Positions 19,801 through 27,649 of a DNA stretch of 64,000 bases are shown here, piece by piece (the stretch's first letter is position 1; every line of letters starts with the position of its first letter). The translations under genes were made by a program, and so were the position numbers. The notes under the pieces are model-generated. The model was given only the letters and a program-made list of their open reading frames with translations. It searched no databases and was not told where the DNA came from. Source of the stretch: Phycisphaerales bacterium (GTDB lineage Bacteria; Planctomycetota; Phycisphaerae; Phycisphaerales; UBA1924); NCBI GenBank assembly GCA_040221175.1, contig JAVJVK010000001.1:372001-436000 (forward strand), read 5' to 3'.

Positions 19801-21099
19801 GAAGATGTAGCGATCCTTTAATGCGGAGACCGCCTGGTCCACGAATCCGAGCCTCAGGAGTTCCGGGTCCGCGTCGTCAAGACCGTCGAGCAGCCGAAGA
19901 GCGCGCTTGGGGTGCTCATTGTCAGCCTCATCCGTCACAACATCCGCGAGGTGCGCTGCAAGGGACTGGAGCACGTGCCGGTTGTCGTCTGTGTTGTGAA
20001 CTCGGTTACGGTCGTCGCTTAGCTCCAGCGTGGCATGGAGCACAACCGGCAATGGCAACGCATCTTGTGTGGGGAAGAACACGCAGAGACATCGGTCTGG
20101 TGAAGCTGTGGGCTCGTCGGGTACCGCGATCGCGGTTTCGAAGTCCCGTTGCTTGCGAGTGCGGCTCTGCTCGGGTGGGGTAATACGACCTTCACGACGA
20201 TAGAGGGTCCACAGGGAGTCTCCCTCTGGACTCTGAATGATGAGCCGTGTGGTGTGATCGTCCACGACCTCCCGGAGAATCTCCCAGCGCCGAACCTCTG
20301 TGCCATGAAGTTCGATCTCGTTCAGCGAGCGGCAAAACAGGAGTGCCTCGGTGGGGATCGTGTCGAGTTGCCGGAGCACGTCCTCATATACCTGCTCCCG
20401 TCGCTCGTCCTCGGGCATCCGGAGAACAACCACGGTGTCGAAGCCCTGGTCCCGATACTCCAATGCCAACTGGAGGTCCCGCTTCGCTGGAACGTACGGG
20501 AACCGCATGATGGGGACAGGGAGGTGTCCTTCGGCATCGGAAAATTCAGCGAGTCGGGCGCCAATCCGTTCCGAGTCCTTTCCGAGTGCCTCAACGACAC
20601 TGTTGGCCTGTGCGCGGTCGAAACCAACGGCAAGGTGACCACTAGAGATGAGCGGGCATTCGGACCAGGTGAGCACGGACCGGAAACCGAGTCCCTTGCA
20701 ACCGATGTACCTATTGCGGTCGAGCTGCTTGGGACTGCAATCACTTATGACCAATGACTCAAGACCACCGAGCGAGAATGCCGTGCCCGAGTTGGCGACG
20801 ACGATAGAGTCGTCCCGGATACAAACCATCAATCGCGCTGGATCCGATCCCGCCGACGCATCGTCGGCGTTCTGAAGAAGCTCAAGGAGCTGCCGGCCCC
20901 GATATCCCTCAATCGCGGCTGTCTCTCTGTTGGCGTGACTAATCAGCTCCTTGGGTTGACGGCGGTACAGCTCCAACTGGTCTGCAGCGAGGTGTTCGAC
21001 CGCCGCGGCAGCCTCTGCGTTATCACCGAACCCACGACCAGACAACGAGGAGAGCCCTCGCTGTCGGGGTTGCTCAATGCTGTGAGTGGCATCGCTCAT
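16843..21099 (-). CDS. Sacsin-like GHKL ATPase with C-terminal DUF3883 domain
   Basis: A 1418-residue protein. The N-terminus has a GHKL/Hsp90-type ATP site as in sacsin: GRQLLELLQNADDAS (about 68-82, N-box with catalytic Glu and Asn), VANSGTAFSLGGLESL (about 101-116) and YIGCKGLGFRSVLTW (about 131-145). The middle 1000 residues show no motif I recognise. An acidic linker with runs such as DPCNDDAEDEPSDETD precedes the C-terminal DUF3883/NO VEIN-type domain, which has FIEVKGRSS and VELTENEFTNAE followed by YFLYRVFR, reminiscent of PD-(D/E)XK nuclease folds. Similar giant proteins are found in bacterial defence islands. The Met at 21099 was chosen because upstream codons read as low-complexity Arg/Pro. 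No strong ribosome-binding site is visible. Confidence 0.7.
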   Translation of the reverse strand: MSDATHSIEQPRQRGLSSLSGRGFGDNAEAAAAVEHLAADQLELYRRQPKELISHANRETAAIEGYRGRQLLELLQNADDASAGSDPARLMVCIRDDSIVVANSGTAFSLGGLESLVISDCSPKQLDRNRYIGCKGLGFRSVLTWSECPLISSGHLAVGFDRAQANSVVEALGKDSERIGARLAEFSDAEGHLPVPIMRFPYVPAKRDLQLALEYRDQGFDTVVVLRMPEDERREQVYEDVLRQLDTIPTEALLFCRSLNEIELHGTEVRRWEILREVVDDHTTRLIIQSPEGDSLWTLYRREGRITPPEQSRTRKQRDFETAIAVPDEPTASPDRCLCVFFPTQDALPLPVVLHATLELSDDRNRVHNTDDNRHVLQSLAAHLADVVTDEADNEHPKRALRLLDGLDDADPELLRLGFVDQAVSALKDRYIFPRIDGSLGPAEGAHRTPHDSWHPLLNPEHFSSVLDVRSDERLTGVLGLFNIGWFEQDALVRRLRTQLEEMAPEAAGQLVGKLLATERLGKFPLGSFILTSSDSFLEPEQQCFLSPGAETFPVPDWARDIQFVHTEFQRGLQSSATGSSVRALAGRLEARGARVDEYRLDTVVRALASRARRAEQPTKSQRTAELLQWLFKTTRGEPGQLTGVTVPVLTAGGDVCSPEECYLGPDYPGGDLLHRIYSRIDGVQFVASPEQLGLSEEDASRTARFLVLLGVNDKPKSVPLNYKQSSKLARRALEELEYPTIVREEECEDAAAALRLCKDIGIDDSTLPEHFEEILEEADPTALVAFLLSEGQSYLASDTDEHGCFVARKAREQKLWADQSVRVPNPVMLALRSTPWVPTEEGNRCTPGQIILSGAGSRLLRGLYFRHAIHVEDPAIQRSGGRRAVNGLLTRLGAISSLEAIDTDSLYELLERLPHDDPEGKHAPGIYRTLVEANVGTDDSLAKRRFQQTGRVWSRFQGAVEYLPVSDVRYNANVTVPGVIEQHIKIAELPRRKSTKLVRDLFGIEPLAARDIQIELEHEGTEYAPSSEDANLAFRRALPFIYAIRLGKKIDEDNRERNLLHQAELRLCTCIRAEATLPNGETQMIELTGQGDRLLLDRTLYIVDDYDREAASLVRFWQSVANLVAELLGTDVAAEVANVLRCRTAAEMEDVVRGLVDEDADAKLLQARERFETEIEDDVAPPQPMPEPRDPSPRDDDDPCNDDAEDEPSDETDTNGDDSGDGPDDDVEFKPVDAPKRKPGARRRLVITTGAGGTRTRRRGPLATEDVTFRVVEEYEKLEGRFPVRVSHLHGADGFGCDIIGLTSASAYERAREHREVSSSDIARFIEVKGRSSRSGEVELTENEFTNAETESTRYFLYRVFRDPENTDRFEVAILANPVNSNAVRQVTRFDLSAGSGADWFEMVTVEEPHDDADDGE

Positions 21100-21286
21100 G
21101 TCTTCAGAGTCTGGTGATCGGCCATGCCTCCATTCTATGAGGGGATCACCGCATGCCGGATTCTGTCGGCTCGCCGTCGCCGTCGGGGTTCGCCCAGAAC
21201 CGCCCCGACGGCAGCGGCGAGTCGGCCGGTCACCCTTCGGCCGCAGGCCTGTCGGACGACCTGAGCCCGAGGGGTTCCGGTACTGT

Positions 21287-21310
21287 GGATTCGCCAAGCC
21301 CGGCGAATCC
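21287..21310. repeat. Perfect 9-bp inverted repeat between the sacsin-like gene and the par genes
   Basis: GGATTCGCC and GGCGAATCC are separated by 6 bp. It lies about 190 bp upstream of the sacsin-like start and about 40 bp downstream of the par partner gene's stop. No T-run follows, so an intrinsic terminator is not well supported. A regulator- or partition-protein-binding site is equally possible. Confidence 0.45.
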
Positions 21311-21351
21311 GTACGCTGCACAGTCCAAGCCTCGCCGTCGCCGGCGCGGAG

Positions 21352-21753
21352 CTACGCCAGGGATCGGAGCGCCTCCGAGAGCAGTCGGGTGAGCGCCTGC
21401 TCGTACCTGATTCGGTGGTCTGCGAATCGCGGCGCGTTGTTCGGCAGGAACGTCGCCTCGGCGGGAACGGCCCTGGTTGCGAGCAGCGGGAGGCTTGGTT
21501 CCACGGCGCGGAGCAGAGCGCGCACGGCATGGCTCGTCGTCAGCCTGGTGCCCGTGACCCGACGCATCGTCTCGGTGAGTTGCTGAAGCGTTGTGTCGGT
21601 TCGCTCATCGAGGACGACCTGACGCTTTCGGTACTCGGGGTCAGTTCGCGGATGTGCCGTCCTGATCGTAGACGGCATTGTCGCCGCGTCTCCGGCTTCA
21701 AGGAGGGACACGATGGCGCTGCGCGTCGGCTGGGAGGCTCGGCGGGTCGCCAT
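21352..21753 (-). CDS. Small ParA-partner protein, possible ribbon-helix-helix DNA binder
   Basis: A 133-residue basic protein whose start overlaps the parA stop by 1 nt (TAATG), so the two are translationally coupled in the way of parA-parB operons. The stretch RQVVLDERTDTTLQQL then TRLTTSHAVRALLRAV fits a short strand followed by two helices, as in ribbon-helix-helix partition proteins. It is not a classical ParB. The protein at 39336-39644 has a similar layout and length. Its likely role is centromere binding with ParA; this is inferred from gene order. Confidence 0.55.
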   Translation of the reverse strand: MATRRASQPTRSAIVSLLEAGDAATMPSTIRTAHPRTDPEYRKRQVVLDERTDTTLQQLTETMRRVTGTRLTTSHAVRALLRAVEPSLPLLATRAVPAEATFLPNNAPRFADHRIRYEQALTRLLSEALRSLA

Positions 21754-22667
21754 TACGACGCCCTCGCCACACGCGGAGACGGCTGGATGTCTCTCCCGGA
21801 GAGGTACGACTCGAAGTCATACTCCGCGAGTTCATTCCGCCCAAACGCGCAGCAATAGTCCCGGAACGCCTCGCCATGATGGACGCGTCGTTCGACTTCG
21901 ACAGCGAGTCGGAGGAACTGGCGGGCGGCGTTGTGGTGGCGGTGCACCGGATGCGTGAGCAGCGGCCGGCCAATCATCGCGCACTCATGCACGGCTGTTG
22001 CCTGGGAGATGCGTGTGACGAATCGTCGCCCGGGCAGTGAGGCGTCGATCGCCTGCGTAATCTCGCTGCGGGTCCGCGTAGCTCGTTCGTCGACGCAACA
22101 GAGCAGGACACCGAGGATCTCGAGCCCGGGGTTGCGACGCTTGCGTACTTCGGAGATGTCTCGACATGCCTCTGTCAGGCCCAACAGCGAGAGGTGATGC
22201 GGGAGCACCGTGAGCAGGAACCACTCGGCCGAGCCGTAGGCAACGAGCGTGGTCGTGTCGGCAGGGTGCGGGCTGGTGTCGAGCAGGATGAAGTCATACC
22301 GGAGAGCCTGCTCGACGACCGGGCAGAGGAGGCTGGCGGGGTCCGCGAACCGCGCGATCCTCCTGTGAAGCGTGCTGAGGTCGTGGCGGGCCGGGATCAG
22401 GGCGACGCCCGGCGGCATGCCATCGGTGATCGCTGTTGGTTCGAGTTCCGCGTCCCCGCACAGCAGTTCGAGGGCCCCCTCGTATTCGACGCCATCGATG
22501 CCCAGGTGTCGTGTTGCCCCCGCGGCCGGGTCGAGGTCGATGATCAGAACGCGTTGGCCGCGGACGCCCAGGGCGGCCGCAAGATTGATGGCCGTCGTCG
22601 TCTTCCCAACGCCGCCTTTCTGGTTGCCGATCGCGATGACGGTCGGTCGTGTTGTGTACGTGGTCAT
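21753..22667 (-). CDS. parA: ParA-family partition ATPase
   Basis: A 304-residue Walker-type ATPase for plasmid or element segregation. The deviant Walker A is QKGGVGKTTTAINLA (about 16-30, with the signature Lys in KGG), the Walker A' region is RVLIIDLDPAAGATRHLG and the Walker B is DFILLDTSP. Length fits small ParA/Soj proteins without an N-terminal HTH. The Met at 22667 is preferred to the one at 22673 because it lies 6 nt after the GAGGGGG element. It is followed by the coupled small partner and diverges from the replication-initiator-like gene. The C-terminal tail of about 60 residues contains an unusual LAVEVERRVHHGEAFRDYC stretch. Confidence 0.85.
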   Translation of the reverse strand: MTTYTTRPTVIAIGNQKGGVGKTTTAINLAAALGVRGQRVLIIDLDPAAGATRHLGIDGVEYEGALELLCGDAELEPTAITDGMPPGVALIPARHDLSTLHRRIARFADPASLLCPVVEQALRYDFILLDTSPHPADTTTLVAYGSAEWFLLTVLPHHLSLLGLTEACRDISEVRKRRNPGLEILGVLLCCVDERATRTRSEITQAIDASLPGRRFVTRISQATAVHECAMIGRPLLTHPVHRHHNAARQFLRLAVEVERRVHHGEAFRDYCCAFGRNELAEYDFESYLSGRDIQPSPRVARAS

Positions 22668-23020
22668 AAGCATCCCCCTCTGTGTGGCCGGCGTGCGTGC
22701 CGGCGTTCACGACTCCGGATAGCGCAGTCAGCGTCACGACGCAAGAGAAGAATGCACTCCCAGCGGACGCAGGCGTGCGGGCAGGCGGGCGTGCGGGCAA
22801 GCGCGCATGCACGCCGACGCGCTTTGCACCTTGCGCAAGCGAACAAGCATCGATAGCGTGGGAGTTGCTGTTCCGCGATGTTGGGATGGTCGAATGGGTT
22901 GCGCGGAGCGGGCATCGCTGCCCGCCCGGCGCGTGGTGGGCAATGCAAGGCCAGGCTGCCATAGGTGCGGCCGAGCCGTCAATCCCCCGCGTCGATTCCG
23001 CGAGAGACAATGGGGGGAAC
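22668..23020. other. Divergent intergenic region with repeats, candidate origin or centromere
   Basis: A 353-bp gene-free region between divergent parA and the replication-initiator-like gene. It contains a 12-bp direct repeat GGCGTGCGGGCA at 22772-22783 and 22788-22799, and an 8-bp repeat GCCGGCGT at 22687-22694 and 22699-22706. GC-rich alternating purine/pyrimidine runs such as GCGCGCATGCACGC follow at about 22801. This arrangement resembles iterons or a parS region of a plasmid. Both flanking promoters must also lie here. No AT-rich unwinding segment is obvious. Confidence 0.4.
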
Positions 23021-24157
23021 ATGAACAGGAATCGGTCCGGCTATCGCCCGGCCCACGCGGTTGTTGCGTCGCATATCCCGGGCGGATTCGTGCCGGTACG
23101 AGCGGCAGACCTGCTTGTGGCGTGGCGCCTCTACGTCAGCGGAGAGATGCAGCTTCGCGACCTCCGCCTGTGGTTGGCCGCCCTGGAACTGCGGGCCCAG
23201 AGCAGGTTCCGTCGCCGTCGTCTTGGGGACAGCGAACTCGGAGAGCATCTCAAGAGCATCGCGGGCGACCAGCGGTCGGCGGTTCGAGCCGCAAGGCAAC
23301 TCCGTCGCTTCGAGGCTCGCGTCAAAGCCGAGGACGTGCCCTCATCGACGTACCTGAAGAACCTGCGACGTCGTGTGCCGGTGCCGCGGAGGTTGGTGAC
23401 TGAACTCGCGCGGTCGGGGTCACGCGCGAGCATCGCGTCCGCGGTGGGGCACCTCCTCCGTTGCATGTACTGGCGTGGTGGTTCGGTGGTCTCCGGCGGG
23501 ACCGCCAAAGCCGCCCTGCTTGCCGAGTCGCTGGGTGTCAGCCTGCGGACCATCCGCCGGGGTCGTCATGAGCTCCTGTCACGGGGTTGGCTGGAGTCGG
23601 TACCGGTGAGCCAGAACGTGCTGAACCGCCACGGGTCGGTGATGCGGGTGTCCTCTGGCGCAGCCGCAACATCCCAGATGGCACGCCCCCCGGCGGTGAA
23701 ACGACGCGATCTGGCACCCCCAAAGAACCGGGACCAGCTCCGCTGTCTCTTAAGAACCAGAACCGACCACGAGAGGGGCCAGGATGGCGATCGGTTGAGC
23801 TTTGCCCACGCGGACACCGTGTACCGGCGACTGACGGCTTCTGGGCGAATCCAGGCGAGCGACGCGATGAGGCTCGCTGTGCTGTCTTGTGCCGCATACG
23901 CGGCTCGGTGCGCGAGCCGGTCGCCCATAGGGCTGTTCCGCTACCTCGTGAACAAGCGACTCTGGACCCGACCCACATGCGGAGACGAGGACCGAGCGGC
24001 TGGCTGGCTACGAGGGTCCGACGAGACGGAGCGGCGTGGTCTCGAAAGCGTGGAAGACGTTGCGACTCGGGTTATCAAGCGACTGGCAACATTTCCGACA
24101 CGTTTGCAGCAGAATCCGCACAACGGTGATGGGACGCGTCGGTTCGCCGTGCCCTGA
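23021..24157 (+). CDS. Replication-initiator-like winged-helix protein
   Basis: A 378-residue, very basic protein I cannot place in a named family. A helix-turn-helix with wing is visible in KAALLAESLGVSLRTIRRGR then HELLSRGWLESVP (about 163-196), resembling plasmid replication initiators or phage replication proteins. The Met at 23021 is preceded by GGGGGGAAC; the longer frame from 22682 reads through the repeat region and looks non-coding. Its position divergent from parA, on the other side of a repeat-rich gap, is typical of a rep-par module. A role as a replication initiator is inferred from this arrangement and the HTH alone. Confidence 0.5.
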   Translation: MNRNRSGYRPAHAVVASHIPGGFVPVRAADLLVAWRLYVSGEMQLRDLRLWLAALELRAQSRFRRRRLGDSELGEHLKSIAGDQRSAVRAARQLRRFEARVKAEDVPSSTYLKNLRRRVPVPRRLVTELARSGSRASIASAVGHLLRCMYWRGGSVVSGGTAKAALLAESLGVSLRTIRRGRHELLSRGWLESVPVSQNVLNRHGSVMRVSSGAAATSQMARPPAVKRRDLAPPKNRDQLRCLLRTRTDHERGQDGDRLSFAHADTVYRRLTASGRIQASDAMRLAVLSCAAYAARCASRSPIGLFRYLVNKRLWTRPTCGDEDRAAGWLRGSDETERRGLESVEDVATRVIKRLATFPTRLQQNPHNGDGTRRFAVP

Positions 24158-24321
24158 GGGTCTGAGCTGGTCGCACAGACGGGCCATGAGGGGAGGGCGG
24201 ACTCGCGTCCTCTTTGCCCGCATCTCCCAGAAGGAACTTAACGGCTGTACACTATACACGTGTTTGGGTCTATAACTGCGGGCTTTGACTCGCGATCGCC
24301 GGTTGGATCAAGGAGCACCCG

Positions 24322-24690
24322 ATGGGTGAAGAAGGCATGGACGCCTTGCGCGTGAACTTCGACCGCGTACGGTCAAGCTCGAGTTCCACGCGGCGATGGT
24401 CAGCTCCGAAGCGGCCCGGGGCACGGCCGAGCAGTGGATCAAGAAGGGCAAGAAGGCGGTGAGATGGACGCGGCTACCCTTCTGCCTCTTGGACGACAAC
24501 CAGGTGCGCCTGCAGCGGCTGGCGCTGCCGACGGCGGTGAAGCACTGGTCGCTGACGACGCTGCGCAAGTAGCAGATCAAGATCGGGGCGAAGGTGGTGC
24601 GGGACGCCCATTACGTTACCATCCAATTCGCGGAGGTGGCGGTGTCACAAACGCTCCATGCGGCCATTTTTGTGCGGGTTTGGCGGTTCG
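24322..24690 (+). pseudogene. Decayed IS1380-family transposase
   Basis: Three blocks match IS1380 transposases in order. The N-terminal LRVNFDR is followed by a frameshift at about 24365 into VKLEFHAAMVSSE. This jumps directly to the C-terminal ARGTAEQWIKKGKKAVRWTR and then DDNQVRLQ. It jumps again to RLALPTAVKHWSLTTLRK, an in-frame TAG at 24571, and IKIGAKVVRDAHYVTIQFAE. The intact enzyme has about 450 residues, so most of the catalytic core is deleted. No terminal inverted repeats were recognised. It forms the left flank of the glycan operon. The recognition rests on remembered IS1380 N- and C-terminal consensus segments. Confidence 0.65.
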
Positions 24691-24950
24691 CGCGGCCCCG
24701 TCGAGAGATGTACCGGCATGATGGCCTCGCCTGTAGGTCAGACGGGCCCGACGGAGAGCGCCGTGGGTGACAGTGCCTCAAGATCCTGTGTTACTAGGTT
24801 GTTTGGTTTTCCGCAGCAGTGGGCGAACGGGCGTTGCGGCTTCTGCCGCGCACATCTCACCCGCACGTGGTCAGATCGGGCCTTTGCATCGCGAGATAGC
24901 GATACTCTGGTGGAGAATGGCGAGGCGGCCGGGCTGAGGTCAAATGCGAA

Positions 24951-26039
24951 ATGTCGGTTCTACGTAAAGACAAGTGCGTGACGTCGCTTCGGGGCCCATT
25001 GGAGCGGGTGATCGTCGCTGAGATTGCGAACAATCACCTCGGCTGCTTACGCGAAGCAGAGCGTCTCATCGATGCGGTTGCCGGGGTGTCCACTCGTACA
25101 AGCACTCCAGTTGCAGTCAAGTTTCAGCTGCGTGATCTCAACGTGCTCCTCCACAGGACATTGCAGTCCGCCCATTCTCAGCGGTACGTCCGCAAGATTC
25201 GCAGCCGCTCTCTCCCACTGGACGTCTATGGCGATCTGTCGAAGCGTGCACGTGACCATGGCCTGATTGTTGCGGCCACGGTTTTTGATGAGAGTGCTAT
25301 CGACGCGGCAGTCAACTTTGGCATTTCGATTCTCAAGCTTGCGAGCGCCGACCTTTGCGATTACCACTTGGCGACACACCTAGCTACCACACGCAGCAAT
25401 ATCGTGTTATCGACTGGAGGGGCGAGGTGGACCGATATACAGGCCGCCGTAGCACTGCTTTCTGAGTCGGCTCGCACATTGACCATCAACCACTGCGTGT
25501 CGCTCTATCCGACGCCTATCGATGCGCTTCGCCTTGGGAACATCTCGGCGCTTCGCTCGCACTTCCCACACGCCACAATCGGCTTCTCGACTCATCAACC
25601 CGACTTGGCGATCGCCAGCACCGTTCGACGCGCGTGTTGCCTCGGCGCGATGACGCTTGAACGTCACATCGCACCGACACGCTTCGGTTTCGCGCCATAC
25701 AACTCGGATCCTGATCAGTTTGCGCGCTGGAGCGAGGTCTTTCGCGATGCTGTGGGGCACACCTACGACGCTCCGCAGGTCCGCTTCGCCGGGCCTACAG
25801 AAGCTGAAGCCCAATACCTGGCACCCACTCGCCGTGGACTCTATGCGAAGAAGTCGCTTCCGCCGGGTTGCCGACTAACCGTGCACAACACCTATTCGGC
25901 CATCCCATGGTTGCCTAACTGCCTGAGTGCTGCCTGCCTCAGATTGCCTCTCGTCATAACCAACCACGTAGATGCACATGGTCCTGTCTCACGTGCCTCG
26001 GTAGGCTCCGACCTCTGCGAAGAACAGGCTGTCAGATGA
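24951..26039 (+). CDS. neuB-like: NeuB-family synthase (N-acetylneuraminate/nonulosonate synthase-like)
   Basis: A 362-residue aldolase-type enzyme. NeuB family members condense PEP with an N-acylated hexose to make sialic, legionaminic or pseudaminic acid. Visible motifs are AEIANNHLG (23-31), VKFQ (56-59), LKLASADL (128-135), STGGA (154-158), HCVSLYPTP (181-189) and GFSTHQ (211-216). The family GYSDHT is altered to GFSTHQ and EKHFT to ERHIA, so the substrate may differ. A C-terminal SAF-type (antifreeze-like) domain begins near RRGLYAKKSLPPGCRL. The start may be the ATG at 24951 or the GTG at 24977. The gene is first in a coupled operon. No neuA or neuC is present, so precursor and CMP activation must come from elsewhere. 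Confidence 0.75.
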   Translation: MSVLRKDKCVTSLRGPLERVIVAEIANNHLGCLREAERLIDAVAGVSTRTSTPVAVKFQLRDLNVLLHRTLQSAHSQRYVRKIRSRSLPLDVYGDLSKRARDHGLIVAATVFDESAIDAAVNFGISILKLASADLCDYHLATHLATTRSNIVLSTGGARWTDIQAAVALLSESARTLTINHCVSLYPTPIDALRLGNISALRSHFPHATIGFSTHQPDLAIASTVRRACCLGAMTLERHIAPTRFGFAPYNSDPDQFARWSEVFRDAVGHTYDAPQVRFAGPTEAEAQYLAPTRRGLYAKKSLPPGCRLTVHNTYSAIPWLPNCLSAACLRLPLVITNHVDAHGPVSRASVGSDLCEEQAVR

Positions 26040-26866
26040 CCGGGCTCACAGTCATCATTCCAGTCATGGATCGCCCTACTGTTGGCGAAACCGTTGCATC
26101 CGTAGCGCGTGCAGCGCCAGATGCGGCGATTCTGATCGCTGACGGCGGCACTCAATGCGCTCGCACACTCGCGTGTATACGCGACGCCGTGTCTCGATAC
26201 CCACGCGTCAAGCATGAGGTGATACCCCAGCAGCCCTTCAACAAGGCACGGCTACTCAACGCTGTAGTTTCACATGCCGGTGGCAGGCAACTGCTCTTCT
26301 CGGACGCAGACATCGTCTGGGCGTCTGACGCCGTTACCTCGCTGTACAGCGCAGCAACGTCTGCTGGCTGCGATCTGGTGTTCGTGGAGCACGTAACTGA
26401 GACACAGGCCGCAGCAGGCTGCCGCACGATTTTCGTAGCCACCGCGACCCAGACTTGCGAAGGGTTCGAGGTCTCGCTTCACTCCCAGGCAGTCGGCCAC
26501 ACGAGACCAGGCTTTGGTCTGGTGCTGGTTGGCCGAGACGTGTTCTACTCAGTCGGCGGGTTTCGAGAGGATCTGGTCGGGTACGGGTTCGAGGATCAGG
26601 ATCTTCTGCTCCGCGCTTCGTTGCTCGGCTACTCCGTCTCCTCAACGGCAGGATGCCAACACATCACCCACGCTGACACGGAACGTGGCGATCCACTCCT
26701 TCTCCGCAAGCAGCGCAACGCCAATGTGCTCAGATCGCTGTCGGCGCTAGCGCGTGGGGCGCTGCATGGCGCCCTGGCGACTAACGCTTCCCCCGTTTCG
26801 CATTGCACGCGCGTCCAGATCTGCCCAGAGTTTATGAACGAGTTGCTAGAATCCGGAGTTGGGTGA
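26036..26866 (+). CDS. Glycosyltransferase, GT2-like with GT7-type C-terminal domain
   Basis: A 276-residue cytoplasmic or membrane-associated sugar transferase. The GT-A fold starts with LTVIIPVMDRPTVGETV, and the metal-binding DXD is FSDADIV (Asp90-Asp92). A GT7-type segment GYGFEDQDLLLR follows, the acceptor and catalytic region seen in chondroitin-synthase-like enzymes. Its ATG overlaps the NeuB-like stop by 4 bp, so the two are co-translated. A probable role is adding a hexosamine or uronate to a surface glycan. The donor and acceptor cannot be read from sequence. Confidence 0.8.
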   Translation: MTGLTVIIPVMDRPTVGETVASVARAAPDAAILIADGGTQCARTLACIRDAVSRYPRVKHEVIPQQPFNKARLLNAVVSHAGGRQLLFSDADIVWASDAVTSLYSAATSAGCDLVFVEHVTETQAAAGCRTIFVATATQTCEGFEVSLHSQAVGHTRPGFGLVLVGRDVFYSVGGFREDLVGYGFEDQDLLLRASLLGYSVSSTAGCQHITHADTERGDPLLLRKQRNANVLRSLSALARGALHGALATNASPVSHCTRVQICPEFMNELLESGVG

Positions 26867-27649
26867 ATGTCAGCTCACACTAGGACGCATGCTGTATCGC
26901 TCCTCGTGGCCTATCGGGATCGTCCCGACCATCTGCACACTTTGATTAGTCGCTTGGCTCTCGACGAGAGCATTCTCGCTGGAACACATGAGCTGGTCCT
27001 AGTAGAGGGCAGCCACGCTCCGACCGCCCAGTGGGTGGAAGAGCTGCCATGGGCGCAATACAAGTTCGTCCCTCATACTGGGCCCTTCGCACTGGCACGG
27101 CTACGCAACCAGGCGGCGTCGCTAGCTCGAGGTTCGTTCGTGGTTCCGTTTGATGTAGATCTCCTGCCAACAGACGGCGTCCTTGCACGACATTACGCTA
27201 TCGCAGCGACTTCGCCGAACATTCTGGCGGGAGGATACCGCTTGCAGTTGCCAGACGATTTCTCCGCCAGCGCAGACGACTCGCTGGACCCCACCGCGCT
27301 TGGGCTGCACGCGTCCGCCCTGTGCGCCGAAGACAGCCAGAGCGCGCTCTTCAAGTACCTAGCACATGGCGAGCGCTTCGGCGTGTGCGTCCATATGCCG
27401 AGAGACCTGTTCCTTGCGGTCAATGGGTATGACGAGGCGTTTGTGGGATGGGGAGCAGAAGACGCAGACTTACTCGAACGACTGTGCATCGAGGACGGCA
27501 GGACTTTGGCACGTTGCTACGACCTGCTCTACATGCATCAGGACCACTCACTTGCCGACGATTGGAACGACCAGTCACTGACTACTGCCAACCGTGAACG
27601 CTACTATGCGAAACGGCGGGCGCGTATGCACACGGACCGGCCGCAATGA
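26867..27649 (+). CDS. Glycosyltransferase, GT2/GT7-like
   Basis: A 260-residue enzyme related in layout to the preceding one. It has VSLLVAYRDRPDHL near the N-terminus, a DVD metal-binding motif in VVPFDVDLLP (Asp96-Asp98) and a GT7-type GWGAEDADLLERL. RLRNQAASLARGS fits the nucleotide-sugar side of such folds. It begins at the nucleotide after the previous stop (TGA then ATG) and overlaps the next gene by 4 bp. Because the two GT7-type enzymes are adjacent but only distantly similar, they may add two different sugars of a repeat unit. Confidence 0.75.
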   Translation: MSAHTRTHAVSLLVAYRDRPDHLHTLISRLALDESILAGTHELVLVEGSHAPTAQWVEELPWAQYKFVPHTGPFALARLRNQAASLARGSFVVPFDVDLLPTDGVLARHYAIAATSPNILAGGYRLQLPDDFSASADDSLDPTALGLHASALCAEDSQSALFKYLAHGERFGVCVHMPRDLFLAVNGYDEAFVGWGAEDADLLERLCIEDGRTLARCYDLLYMHQDHSLADDWNDQSLTTANRERYYAKRRARMHTDRPQ

